Source: Mucilaginibacter sp. UR6-11 (GTDB lineage Bacteria; Bacteroidota; Bacteroidia; Sphingobacteriales; Sphingobacteriaceae). Taken from it: 64,000 bases of DNA. The notes under the pieces were generated by a model. It was not told where the DNA came from, did not search any database, and saw nothing but the letters and a program-made list of their open reading frames with translations. The stretch covers positions 682,432-746,431 of the forward strand of contig NZ_JAJIWO010000002.1 in the NCBI RefSeq assembly GCF_020880695.1, written 5' to 3'. Made by a program: the position numbers and the translations under genes. This document shows positions 43,056 through 52,344 of the stretch, one piece after another (the stretch's first letter is position 1; each line of letters starts with the position of its first letter).

Positions 43056-45929
43056 CTATTTCTTTTCGGGCAGCAGTATGACTTTAATTAAGTTGTTGTT
43101 ATTTAAATATTTATTAGCGGTGTCTTTCGCGCTTTGGTCAGTTACCTGTTCAAGGCTCTGCATACGCGCCAGTATTTTGGCGGGTGACTGCTGATTTTGC
43201 GCTGCCGCGGTTAAAGCTGCCTGCCAGTAGGTATTTTGTTTATACTGGGCTTGTATGTTATGCGCTTCGCGGGCAATAAACAGTTTAACATCATTGCTGT
43301 TAGGGCCGTTTTGCTTTATCTTATTTATTTCATTAAGCATGAAGCTGATGGCTTTATCTGTGTTGCTGGCATCAGCTAAAAAGGCGATAGTTATTTTATA
43401 ACGCCCTTCGGGGTTTTTAACATAGCTGGCCCTTACGCTTGGCGAGTAAATACCGTTACTCTCTTTAAGCGAATCAACCAGCCGTATGTTTAAGATCTCT
43501 TCCAGGCCGTCTACCTGGACATTGTTCGCGTCGTTATAATCATAGCTGCCGTTAAATATTAATTGTACGGTTGATTTATCGCTTACCCCTTTGGTTACCG
43601 TTTTTGTGATTTGCCCTGCCGGCGGATGGATACCTAAATTTTTAAAGGTTTCATTACTATGGGTCGACGGCAGGCTGCCCAGATAAGTTGCCAGGTACGG
43701 TACAATGTCGGATACTTTGAAATCACCGGTAAACGTAAAGGTCAGGTTGCTTGCGTCGGCAAAGCGGGCCTTGTAAAAGTCAAAAGCTTTATCCAGGCTG
43801 GCCGCATTTAATTGCGCCTCGGTAGCTGGTTTGGAGCGTAAATTATAACCGCCCAAAACCGATAAAATGGTATCCTGGTAAACTGTGCCCGGGTCATCGG
43901 CGTTTTTTACCAGGGCTGATTTTGCCTTGTCGATAAAGGTCTTCCATACCTCGGCATCTTTGCGCGGACTGGTAAGGTACAAATACAATAATTGCATTGC
44001 CGAATCAAAACTGGCTGATGCCGTGTAGCCTGTTATACCCTGGGTAATATCGCCTATGTAGGGTGTTATACTAAAGCCTTTGTCGCCGATCATTTTATTA
44101 ACCTGGGTTTGATTAAAAGAGGCTACCCCGCTGTTGCTGATGACCTGCGCCGCCAGGTTTGCCGAGGTAAAGTCCTGGTCGCTGGCAAGCGATGTGCCGC
44201 CAAAGGCATAGCCTGCAACAAGTATCTGGTTGGGCGTGAACGGGGTAGGTTTTAAAATTACTTTTACACCGTTGGTTAGTGTAATGTTCACTACTGACAG
44301 GGTGCTGTCAACTTTTAAAGAAGCCACTTTGCCCGGTACAGGCAACTCAGTCATAAATGGAGTTTCGCGGTCATCCACATAGGGCTTTAACCCGTTGCCT
44401 GCATCAGCTATCCATTTTAGCAGGGTTTGCTCGTTAGGCAGTTTGTCTTTTTCGTTTTCCGGTGCTTCAACTAATATTACCCTGTTCTGGTCGGTAATTA
44501 AGCGGGCCGCCAGGGCGTTCATTTCTTCAAGGCTTATTTTGCCGATGTTATCTATATAATAATTGTACTCATAGTCAATGCCGGTTAGGGCTTGTTTGGT
44601 TAAAAAGCTATGCTCATATTCACTGGCGTAGCCGGGCGACGGCGAATTATCTTTAGCGGAGTAGTTATTGGTAATTTGCACCAGTGCGTTTTGTTTGGCA
44701 CGCTCAAGCTCGGTTAAGGTAAAACCAAATTTGCGAACACGCTCGGTTTCGCCAATCAGGGCTTTAACAGCAGTTTCTAAACCCTGCGGACCATTGGCTA
44801 CCACCAGCGTTGAAAAGGCATCCAGCTTGCCCACAAACTCTGAATAGGCGGCCTGCCCAAACAATATCGGCGGCTGCGGTATCCTGGTCAGATCAGCTAC
44901 CCGGGCATTAATTATTTGGTTAAATAGGTTTATGCGGATGTTTTGCATCACGTCGGCAGGTGTTTTAACAACAGTTTGCTGATGTTTAACAATGACCTGG
45001 AAAAGCGTATACGGGAAACCTTTATCGGTAGCATATTTAACTACCGTACCAGGCGCCGGGGCAACCGAATATTGCGGCAAAGGCTTTTCGGGCACCGGGT
45101 TTCTTAGTGATGAAAAATTAAATTTTATCAGTTCCTCAACTTGTTTGGGATCAAAATCGCCAACGGCTATTACGGCCTGCAGGTCGGGGCGGTACCAATC
45201 GGTGTAAAAGTTTTTAGCTTCGGCAGCGGTAAGATTTTTTATGGTGCTTTCTAAGCCAATGGGCAAACGAAGCCCATAACGCGAATTATTAAGTAGTGTC
45301 GGCAAGGTTTGTTGTTGCAACCTATCCTCGGGCGTTTTGCCACCCTGGGCTGCCTGTGCGGCAAGTAAACTCCTTTCGGCATCAACGGCAGCAGGCTCAA
45401 AATTTATGCGTGCCGCCCAGTTGGCCAGCAGGCCAAATCCGTTTGAGAAAACCTTTGGCGTATCTGTTGGCACCGATAGCTGAAAAACCGTTTCATCGTA
45501 TGACGTAAACGCGTTAACATCAGGCCCGAATTTGCTGCCCAGCTTGGTAAGATAGCCGGTTAGCTGATCTTTTGAAAAATCGCGGGTGCCCTGGAAACCC
45601 ATATGTTGTACCAGCGTGGCCAGGCCGCGTTGTGCGTCGGTTTCCAAAACAGATCCTGCCCTGGTTACCAGCAGCAGCTGTGCCCTGCTTTTTGGCTGGC
45701 CATTGGCCCGGATATAATAGGTGAGCCCGTTTGGTAGTTTGCCAATTAATACATTTGGGTCAACAGGTAATACGGAAGATGAAGCCGGCCTGGCTTGCGG
45801 TTTGCCGGCTGCGGTTGTACTTTTATGTGCCGGGGTTGTAGTTGACTTTTTTTTAACCTGGGCAAATGCGCCGGCTGTTGTAATCATCACTGCTACAGCC
45901 CATAAAAGAATGGTCTTTTTAAAATTCAT
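43056..45929 (-). CDS. M16 family peptidase homologue lacking the catalytic motif
   Basis: 957 aa from the ATG at 45927-45929, which begins a signal peptide (MNFKKTILLWAVAVMITTAG). Tandem M16 domains fill the rest, the size of periplasmic pitrilysin-like proteins of Bacteroidota. The position that should read HxxEH reads TLVQH (T105, Q108, H109 in RGLATLVQHMGFQGT), and the downstream conserved Glu pair region reads AERSLLAAQAAQ, so the zinc ligands and the base appear lost. It is probably a non-catalytic structural or binding protein, or the inactive partner of an active M16 elsewhere, as in paired M16 systems. A terminator follows at 43001-43030. Confidence 0.85.
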   Translation of the reverse strand: MNFKKTILLWAVAVMITTAGAFAQVKKKSTTTPAHKSTTAAGKPQARPASSSVLPVDPNVLIGKLPNGLTYYIRANGQPKSRAQLLLVTRAGSVLETDAQRGLATLVQHMGFQGTRDFSKDQLTGYLTKLGSKFGPDVNAFTSYDETVFQLSVPTDTPKVFSNGFGLLANWAARINFEPAAVDAERSLLAAQAAQGGKTPEDRLQQQTLPTLLNNSRYGLRLPIGLESTIKNLTAAEAKNFYTDWYRPDLQAVIAVGDFDPKQVEELIKFNFSSLRNPVPEKPLPQYSVAPAPGTVVKYATDKGFPYTLFQVIVKHQQTVVKTPADVMQNIRINLFNQIINARVADLTRIPQPPILFGQAAYSEFVGKLDAFSTLVVANGPQGLETAVKALIGETERVRKFGFTLTELERAKQNALVQITNNYSAKDNSPSPGYASEYEHSFLTKQALTGIDYEYNYYIDNIGKISLEEMNALAARLITDQNRVILVEAPENEKDKLPNEQTLLKWIADAGNGLKPYVDDRETPFMTELPVPGKVASLKVDSTLSVVNITLTNGVKVILKPTPFTPNQILVAGYAFGGTSLASDQDFTSANLAAQVISNSGVASFNQTQVNKMIGDKGFSITPYIGDITQGITGYTASASFDSAMQLLYLYLTSPRKDAEVWKTFIDKAKSALVKNADDPGTVYQDTILSVLGGYNLRSKPATEAQLNAASLDKAFDFYKARFADASNLTFTFTGDFKVSDIVPYLATYLGSLPSTHSNETFKNLGIHPPAGQITKTVTKGVSDKSTVQLIFNGSYDYNDANNVQVDGLEEILNIRLVDSLKESNGIYSPSVRASYVKNPEGRYKITIAFLADASNTDKAISFMLNEINKIKQNGPNSNDVKLFIAREAHNIQAQYKQNTYWQAALTAAAQNQQSPAKILARMQSLEQVTDQSAKDTANKYLNNNNLIKVILLPEKK

Positions 45930-45988
45930 GCGGAATTGAAATATATTTTTGCTAAGATGCAAAAACGGTAAGGTTAGTTAAAAAGTAT

Positions 45989-46471
45989 TTAATGCTGTTT
46001 TGATTTATCCTGAATCATTTGTACAAGTTCGTCTTTATGTTCGGCCATTATTTGCTGGCCCATCAGCATGCCCTTTTGGACAAGCTCGGGCATTTTTTCG
46101 GCATATTTTTTACCGATGGGGCTATTATAAAAATCAGCCAGTTGATTAAGCTCGGCCTCGTCAAATTCCTGCGCATATATTTTAGACATTGTGCCCTTTA
46201 TGATATCCCAGGTATAGTACTTCGCCATGAATTTTCTCATCACGTCGGCAAATTCTGCCCGTTGTGCTTCAGGGAGCCTGTTGCTGGCTACATTGATCAC
46301 GTTTTCTGTCATGGTTTTAAATTGATCGCCTATGCCGTAGGCAACCAAAAACTTCTCGGCCGCCTGCAGGTGTGCCGGTGTAATGGCGGACCCGGCAGTT
46401 TGTGCATTTGCGTTAAAAAAAAACGCACTAAAGCACAGGGTGATAATGATTAGGTTGATATTAAATTTCAT
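45989..46471 (-). CDS. Secreted DUF2059 protein
   Basis: 160 aa with a signal peptide ending ANA-QT (about residue 23). The core LADFYNSPIGKKYAEKMPEL is the hallmark of the DUF2059 family, a small helical periplasmic domain of unknown function. Its start lies one base after the stop of the DUF5009 gene, so the two are surely co-transcribed. It then precedes the M16-like gene on the same strand by 59 bp. Confidence 0.85.
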   Translation of the reverse strand: MKFNINLIIITLCFSAFFFNANAQTAGSAITPAHLQAAEKFLVAYGIGDQFKTMTENVINVASNRLPEAQRAEFADVMRKFMAKYYTWDIIKGTMSKIYAQEFDEAELNQLADFYNSPIGKKYAEKMPELVQKGMLMGQQIMAEHKDELVQMIQDKSKQH

Positions 46472-46472
46472 T

Positions 46473-47588
46473 TTATACTTTGATAAATATCTTCCTAATA
46501 TACAGTATCCACGTTAATACCCAAACAAGCAGCATCATCAAAATTGCGTTAGCCAATGAGGCATTATTGGGAGAGTAATGCGACTGGAAAAGGATCTGGT
46601 AAACAGACGAGCCGCCTATTTTTATCTTATTAAAATAATGCGGCACAAAGTCTGATAAAATATAGGCCGTAATAGCGTTGGCCCCAAACGGAAGAAAGAA
46701 ACCGGTGAACCTTTTATAACCCTGCACATCTACCAGCCAGTAAGAAAGTGCCAGCGCAATAGTTGCCCAGCCGCCGGTAAATAATACAAAGGAGCTTGTC
46801 CATAAAGCTTTATTGATGGGGAAGAACAAATCCCATATCAACCCTGAAACAACGGCCAGCACGCCCCAGGTAAATAACCAGCTTACTTTAACACTGTCTT
46901 CGCGGTCCTTACGTTTTAGCCAGCTGCCGGCACGGATGCCAAATAAGCCAGTTGCAATAGCGGGCAGCGTACCCAATAAACCCTCAGGATCCCAGGTATG
47001 CGATTCGCTCCATAAATGATTGGTGGTAAAAACTGTCCGGTCAAGCCAGGCCCCCATATTTGTTTCGGGGTTGAGGCTGGCCACGCCGGTATCAGGCACG
47101 GGTATAAAGCTCATTAACACGTAATAGCCTATCAGCAGAAAAACAAATAGCCAGTCGCGCACACGTTCAGAAGCTTTGATATATAACACCGCGCAGATAA
47201 AAAATACAACCCCGATACGCTGTAAAACACCCGGAAAACGCAGATGTTCAAAACCTGGATGTAGTATGAGTTGAATAACCAGGCTTATTGCAATTAATAT
47301 GATCCCACGGCGTAAAGCTGTCCAGATCATTTTGGCGTGGTTTGACGGACTGGCTATCTTGCGCTCCATTGAATAAACAATAGATACCCCAACAATAAAC
47401 AGGAAGGACGGAAAAATCAGGTCGGCCAGGGTGCAACCATTCCATTTAGAGTGTTCAATCGGCGCATAAATATGGCCCCAGTCGCCGGGGTTGTTTACCA
47501 GGATCATAGCAGCCACAGTAATGCCGCGGAAAACGTCCAGTGAGAGGAGTCGTGAGTTTTGAGTTCTGGGTTTTGAGTTTTTGCTCAT
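46473..47588 (-). CDS. DUF5009 / heparan-glucosaminide acetyltransferase-like membrane protein
   Basis: 371 aa with about ten hydrophobic helices. The start SLDVFRGITVAAMILVNNPG followed by GDWGHIYAPIEHSKWNG is the signature of the family that includes NagX and lysosomal HGSNAT. By homology it could acetylate amino sugars across the inner membrane, which suits the neighbouring amino-sugar genes. The first 14 residues (MSKNSKPRTQNSRL) are encoded by a GAGTTTTGAGT word repeat, so the natural N-terminus appears to have been extended or replaced. Confidence 0.82.
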   Translation of the reverse strand: MSKNSKPRTQNSRLLSLDVFRGITVAAMILVNNPGDWGHIYAPIEHSKWNGCTLADLIFPSFLFIVGVSIVYSMERKIASPSNHAKMIWTALRRGIILIAISLVIQLILHPGFEHLRFPGVLQRIGVVFFICAVLYIKASERVRDWLFVFLLIGYYVLMSFIPVPDTGVASLNPETNMGAWLDRTVFTTNHLWSESHTWDPEGLLGTLPAIATGLFGIRAGSWLKRKDREDSVKVSWLFTWGVLAVVSGLIWDLFFPINKALWTSSFVLFTGGWATIALALSYWLVDVQGYKRFTGFFLPFGANAITAYILSDFVPHYFNKIKIGGSSVYQILFQSHYSPNNASLANAILMMLLVWVLTWILYIRKIFIKV

Positions 47589-47623
47589 TAAGTCGTACGT
47601 TTTACGTGGTAGGTTATACGTTT
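47539..47623. repeat. Word repeats (GAGTTTTGAG and TACGTTTTACG)
   Basis: First gtcgtgagttttgagttct and gggttttgagttttt inside the start of the DUF5009 gene, then gtcgtacgttttacg and gtaggttatacgttt in the gap. The complementary string cgtaaaacgtctaactcag with aactcaaaaat lies at 47753-47782, at the far end of the gap and overlapping the stop of the next gene, so the gap is bordered by loosely inverted words. Confidence 0.65.
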
Positions 47624-47774
47624 GTAATCCCTTACTTTTTTATGAGCTTTATGTTCATCGCCCGGATATTATTAACACGTTCCTGAAAGTCAATAAATTG
47701 GAGTTTTGAAAAATGTCCGCATCTAATGTATCACTTTTAAACTAGCCTGCTGCGTAAAACGTCTAACTCAGAAC

Positions 47775-49694
47775 TCAAAAATAATATCGTTTAAAAGCTT
47801 CCATGGCGGCGTACTCCGCGAATCCCAGCTTATCATAGTTCTCTGCTGTTTCGCGGTTCCTGTCCTCTGCCCGTACCCAAAACTCCCTCGAATCCTCGCC
47901 CGGGAAAACTGCAGGGTCTTTTTGCGACTGGTGCTTAAAGATGGCGTAACGTTTACGCATTACTTCATCCGGTGACAGCGGCACGGCCATTTCAATTTCG
48001 TGGGTGGCAAATTCAAACCAGGCCCCGCGGTACATCCACAGCCAGCAATCTTTTACCCAGTCTTCTGTTTGTTTAAGCTGATTTAGCGCCGCCAGTATGA
48101 TATTAAAACATACAATGTGTGTACCATGCGGGTCGGCAAAATCACCGGCGGCAAATATCTGGTGTGGGCGTATTTGTTGTAACAGCTCAATCGTCATCTG
48201 CACATCTATCTGGCTAACCGAGTTTTTGGTAACCTTGCCTGTTTCATAAAATGGCAGGGCCATAAAGTGGATATGGTCGTCATGCAGGCCTGCGTAACGC
48301 GCGCCGGCAATAGCCTCGCTTTTGCGGATAAAACCTTTAACGTCGCGCACCTCGGGGGTGTCTATCTGGTTAGGTTGTTTTTTGGCAAAGAACGCCCGCA
48401 TATCACTGTGGATCCGTTGCAGTTTTGAGGTATCATCGCCGCGGCTCTTATTAAAATCGATTGCAAACTCCATATAACGCAATACGTCATCATCCCAAAC
48501 CGCGGTATTGCCCGATGTCTGGTAGGCCACATGTACGTCATGCCCCTGGTCTACCAGCCTTATAAATGTACCACCCATTGAGATCACGTCATCATCCGGA
48601 TGCGGCGAAAATATAACAGACCGCTTTTTAGCCGGTTGCGCACGTTCCGGCCTTTGGCTGTCGTCTGCGTCGGGTTTGCCGCCCGGCCAGCCGGTTATGG
48701 TATGTTGGATCTGGTTAAAAATGTCAATGTTTATTTCATACACAGGGCCTTGCTCTGTTGCCAGCTGGGCCATGCCGTTGTTGTTATAATCTTCGTCTAT
48801 CAGCTTTAATATGGGCTTGTTAACTTTGCCTGACAACCATATTACGGCTTTCTTCTTAAGGTCATTGTCCCAGTTGCAATCCTTTACCAGCCAGGGAGTA
48901 TCAAAGCGCGTAAGCTCAGACGCGGCCGGCTCATCCAGTATAAATTCGACATGATCTGATAGTTGCAGATAGGTAGCCGGCACTTCGCCGGATAACTCGC
49001 CTTCAACCGCCTTCTTGATGATCTGCGCTTTCTTTTTGCTCCAGGCCATCAATATGATTTCGCGGGCCTTGAAGATAGTGCCTACGCCCATGGTGATGGC
49101 CTTGGTAGGCACGCCTTCCTTGCCGCCAAAATCACGGGCGGCATCGGTACGGGTAAGGTCATCCAGCGTAACTAAACGGGTGCCTGAATTTGGCGCCGAC
49201 CCCGGCTCATTAAACCCGATGTGGCCCGTACGGCCGATACCCAGTATCTGCAGGTCGAGCCCGCCCAGTTCTTCTATTTGCTTTTCGTAGTTAAGGCAAA
49301 AGGCGGCAATTTTATCCTCGGCCAGCGTGCCGTCGGGGATATGGATGTTGGCGCGGTCAATATCTATATGGTCAAATAAATTCTGGTTCATAAACAGCAC
49401 GTAGCTTTGTAAAGCGCCGGGCTGCATAGGATAGTACTCATCGAGGTTAAAAGTAATAACGTTTTTAAAGCTCAACCCCTCGTGCTTATGCAGGCGGATC
49501 AGCTCGGCATAAACTGCCACAGGTGTTACGCCTGTGGCAAGGCCAAGTACGGTTTTTTCGTCGTTTTTTTGTTTGCTGCGGATAAGGGCGGCTATACGTT
49601 GTGCTACGGCTACGGCGCCGGCGGCAGGATTTGGATAGACGGTAACGGGTAGTTTTTCGTACCGGGTTTCTTCTAATAAATTTAATCTGGCCAT
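47775..49694 (-). CDS. Glucosamine-6-phosphate deaminase fused to a PIG-L/LmbE deacetylase
   Basis: 639 aa from the ATG at 49692-49694 (MARLNLLEETRYEKLPVTVY). The N-terminal half is NagB-like: GLATGVTPVAVYAEL, FNLDEYYP, LGIGRTGHIGFNEPG, with the catalytic Asp/His/Glu region retained. The C-terminal half (from about 370) is PIG-L/LmbE: SPHPDDDVISMGG with the AHPDD-type metal motif, and later HGTHIVC. The pairing suggests coupled removal of an N-acyl or sugar group and deamination of GlcN-6-P in amino-sugar turnover. Exact reactions of the second half are unknown. Same direction as the DUF5009 gene. Confidence 0.9.
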   Translation of the reverse strand: MARLNLLEETRYEKLPVTVYPNPAAGAVAVAQRIAALIRSKQKNDEKTVLGLATGVTPVAVYAELIRLHKHEGLSFKNVITFNLDEYYPMQPGALQSYVLFMNQNLFDHIDIDRANIHIPDGTLAEDKIAAFCLNYEKQIEELGGLDLQILGIGRTGHIGFNEPGSAPNSGTRLVTLDDLTRTDAARDFGGKEGVPTKAITMGVGTIFKAREIILMAWSKKKAQIIKKAVEGELSGEVPATYLQLSDHVEFILDEPAASELTRFDTPWLVKDCNWDNDLKKKAVIWLSGKVNKPILKLIDEDYNNNGMAQLATEQGPVYEINIDIFNQIQHTITGWPGGKPDADDSQRPERAQPAKKRSVIFSPHPDDDVISMGGTFIRLVDQGHDVHVAYQTSGNTAVWDDDVLRYMEFAIDFNKSRGDDTSKLQRIHSDMRAFFAKKQPNQIDTPEVRDVKGFIRKSEAIAGARYAGLHDDHIHFMALPFYETGKVTKNSVSQIDVQMTIELLQQIRPHQIFAAGDFADPHGTHIVCFNIILAALNQLKQTEDWVKDCWLWMYRGAWFEFATHEIEMAVPLSPDEVMRKRYAIFKHQSQKDPAVFPGEDSREFWVRAEDRNRETAENYDKLGFAEYAAMEAFKRYYF

Positions 49695-49881
49695 AAAAAA
49701 AAGGTTGGGCATGGCAAATATATAAACTTTACCTTATCCTGCCTGCTCCAAATGAGAGGTTTCTGATTGACCTGATGATATTTAATTTCATTTAAAGACC
49801 ACTCTCCAAACAAGAGGTTGGGGCGTGGCTTGTTGCTTTTGCCCCGTTTTTTACCTAAAATTACCAATCAAACCAGTCCGT

Positions 49882-50916
49882 ATGAAAAACCTGTTGTTAA
49901 CGTTATGCCTTTTTGCGTCCCTTGCCACCGGCGCCTTTGCACAGGATACCGCGCCTGCGGCCACCTTTACCAATCCGCTGCTGCCTTCGGGGGCCGATCC
50001 CTGGGTGATCTATCATGACGGTTTTTATTATTATGCCAATTCGGCCGGCAACCAGTTGATCATCCGGAAAACCAGGACCATGCCCGGGTTAACCACTGCG
50101 CCCGGTACCGTGATCTGGAAAGCGCCCGCCGGCACACCTTATTCTAAAGAGCTTTGGGCGCCCGAGCTGCACTTTCTGCAAGGTAAATGGTACATGTATT
50201 TTGCTGCCGATGATGGCAGCAATGACCATCACCGGGTGTATGTGCTGGAGAACCCATCGGCCGACCCTACCACGGGCGAGTGGACATTTAAGGGCCAGGT
50301 TGGCGATGCTACCAATAAATGGGCAATAGATGTTTCGGTGTTTGAACATAAGGGCCAGCTGTATATGTTATGGTCGGGCTGGGAAGGCGATGGTAACGGG
50401 CAGCAAAATATCTACATCGCCAAAATGAAAAATCCGTACACCATAAAAGGCAGCCGGGTTAAACTGTCGGGCCCTGAATTTGACTGGGAAAAATTTGGTA
50501 CCGCCAGCCCGCCCCATGTTGGCGTTAATGAGGGGCCCGAGATATTAAAACATGATAATAAGCTATTCCTTATCTACTCGGCCAGTGGTTGCTGGACTGA
50601 TCATTATGCCCTGGGTATGCTTACCGCAGATGCTTCGGCAGACTTGATGGACCCAAAATCCTGGACAAAATCGCCTAAGCCTGTATTTGAAACCAGTGCC
50701 GAAAACAGCGTATATGCGCCCGGACATAACAGTTTCTTTAAATCGCCCAATGGTAAGGAAGACTGGATCATTTACCACGCTAACCCTGCACCCAATTGCG
50801 GCTGCGGCGGTAAGCGTTCGCCGCGGATGCAGAAGTTTAACTGGAAAAAAGACGGCTCGCCTGATTTTGGTATTCCGGTTAAAACGGGTGTGCCGCTGGC
50901 CGTGCCCGCCGGATAA
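49882..50916 (+). CDS. Secreted GH43-family glycoside hydrolase
   Basis: 344 aa from the ATG at 49882, which begins a signal peptide (MKNLLLTLCLFASLATGAFA). The five-blade propeller typical of GH43 starts at NPLLPSGADPWVIYHDGFYY, where the Asp of ADPW is the usual general base; WAPELHFLQGKWYMYF carries the second acidic region, and NEGPEILKHDNKLFLIYS the general acid Glu. Known members release arabinose or xylose from plant polysaccharides. It is divergent from the NagB fusion gene; no SusC/SusD pair lies nearby. Confidence 0.88.
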   Translation: MKNLLLTLCLFASLATGAFAQDTAPAATFTNPLLPSGADPWVIYHDGFYYYANSAGNQLIIRKTRTMPGLTTAPGTVIWKAPAGTPYSKELWAPELHFLQGKWYMYFAADDGSNDHHRVYVLENPSADPTTGEWTFKGQVGDATNKWAIDVSVFEHKGQLYMLWSGWEGDGNGQQNIYIAKMKNPYTIKGSRVKLSGPEFDWEKFGTASPPHVGVNEGPEILKHDNKLFLIYSASGCWTDHYALGMLTADASADLMDPKSWTKSPKPVFETSAENSVYAPGHNSFFKSPNGKEDWIIYHANPAPNCGCGGKRSPRMQKFNWKKDGSPDFGIPVKTGVPLAVPAG

Positions 50917-50950
50917 AAAACCAAATAGTTTTGTTTGTCTATTCCTAATT

Positions 50951-51025
50951 GCCTAACTTGAAGGCTCCGGCTTGCGGAGGAGATAGGGTCGCTCATGAAG
51001 TGCCGCGGGGTGAGTCCCCTGGCAC
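50951..51025 (+). other. Possible structured RNA segment before anmK
   Basis: Two stems can be drawn: ctccg-gcttg-cggag (about 50968-50982) and gtgccgcgggg with tcccctggcac (about 51000-51025, with a wobble and one mismatch). It lies in the 5' region of anmK. It does not match any riboswitch class I can recall. It may simply be an intergenic repeat. Confidence 0.3.
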
Positions 51026-51044
51026 CATATAAAAACTAACGGAT

Positions 51045-52235
51045 ATGGCACAGCTCAACAAAAATTTACAGCACCTGGTTACCATCGCCCAAAAGCCGGC
51101 GCGCATAGGTATTGGCTTAATGTCGGGCACCTCACTGGATGGTTTGGACATTGCCCTGTGCAGGTTTACCGGCAGCGGGTTACAAACACAATGTGAGCTG
51201 TTGCAATTTATAACTGTACCCTATCCGGATTTTTTTAAAAACGAGGTGCGGGCCATATTCTCGCGCCGCCAGGTCGACCTGGAAAAAGTGTGTTTACTGA
51301 ATGATTTTATTGGCGACTACCATGCCGGCCTGATCCTACAGGCACTGCAAACGTGGCAGATTGACCCCGCCGGGGTTGACTTTATAGCCAGTCACGGCCA
51401 AACCATTTACCATGCGCCCAAACGATTGCACCGGCAGGAAGGGTACCCTAATGCTACCTTACAAATTGGGGACGGTGACCACATTGCCGTTAAGACCGGT
51501 GTTTTAACGATCAGCGATTTTCGCCAGAAACAACTGGCCGCGGGGGGCGAGGGCGCTCCGCTGGCTTTATATGGCGATGTATTGCTGGGCAGCAAGGCGG
51601 GCGAGGACCGGATCCTGATCAATATCGGCGGGATATCAAACCTTACATTTTTACCTGCCGACGGCGATATGGGTAAGGTACTATGCTCAGACATTGGCCC
51701 GGGCAATACGCTGATTGATATGTTTTGCCGCAATTACTTTAACAGGGCGTTTGACCAGGACTCGACCATTGCATTTTCCGGAGTGGTAAACGAGGCGCTG
51801 TTAAACTCGTTGCTGAAACATCCTTTCTTTGGCGAGGCCCCGCCCAAAACCACCGGCCCCGAGCTTTTTAACGAAGAATATGTGCGCAAGGCCCAGGAGC
51901 GGTCGGGCACCAGCCATATCGACCCCAAAGATATTATAACCACCCTCAGCGCTTTCACCGCTAAAGCCATTGCCGACTTTACCCGCGCCTACCTGCCCAA
52001 AGGCGCCAGGATGTTTGTCAGCGGCGGCGGCGCCAAAAACCCGTTTGTAATGAAATATCTCGAAGAGCGCCTGTACCGCACCACCATTGCCGATACCGCC
52101 GCGCTGGGCATAAACCCCGATGCCAAAGAAGCCATCCTTTTTGCCCTGCTGGGCAACGAGGCCCTTGCCGGCGAACCGCTGGCCATAGGCACCAACCCCA
52201 ATGTGCTGATGGGTAAGTTTAGTTTCGCGGGGTAG
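51045..52235 (+). CDS. anmK: Anhydro-N-acetylmuramic acid kinase
   Basis: 396 aa. IGLMSGTSLDGLDIALCRF is the N-terminal ATP-phosphate motif, and DIGPGNTLIDMF and FVSGGGAKNPF complete the hexokinase-like fold. It opens and phosphorylates 1,6-anhydroMurNAc released from peptidoglycan, giving MurNAc-6-phosphate for recycling. This fits the amino-sugar genes on the left. The first 20 residues are slightly longer than in E. coli. Confidence 0.95.
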   Translation: MAQLNKNLQHLVTIAQKPARIGIGLMSGTSLDGLDIALCRFTGSGLQTQCELLQFITVPYPDFFKNEVRAIFSRRQVDLEKVCLLNDFIGDYHAGLILQALQTWQIDPAGVDFIASHGQTIYHAPKRLHRQEGYPNATLQIGDGDHIAVKTGVLTISDFRQKQLAAGGEGAPLALYGDVLLGSKAGEDRILINIGGISNLTFLPADGDMGKVLCSDIGPGNTLIDMFCRNYFNRAFDQDSTIAFSGVVNEALLNSLLKHPFFGEAPPKTTGPELFNEEYVRKAQERSGTSHIDPKDIITTLSAFTAKAIADFTRAYLPKGARMFVSGGGAKNPFVMKYLEERLYRTTIADTAALGINPDAKEAILFALLGNEALAGEPLAIGTNPNVLMGKFSFAG

Positions 52236-52344
52236 CGCTTGCCCGGCAAACAATTAACAGGCGGCTACCGGGCAAAAAAGCATTTATTTTTTTGGTTCTA
52301 TTGTAGCGTTTTTGGGTTTCGGTACGTAGTATCAAAAAAGAGGC

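Noticed and set aside
50951..51025. tRNA-like end (gtgagtcccctggcacca)
   Set aside because: No acceptor stem, anticodon arm or T-loop consensus can be formed around it.
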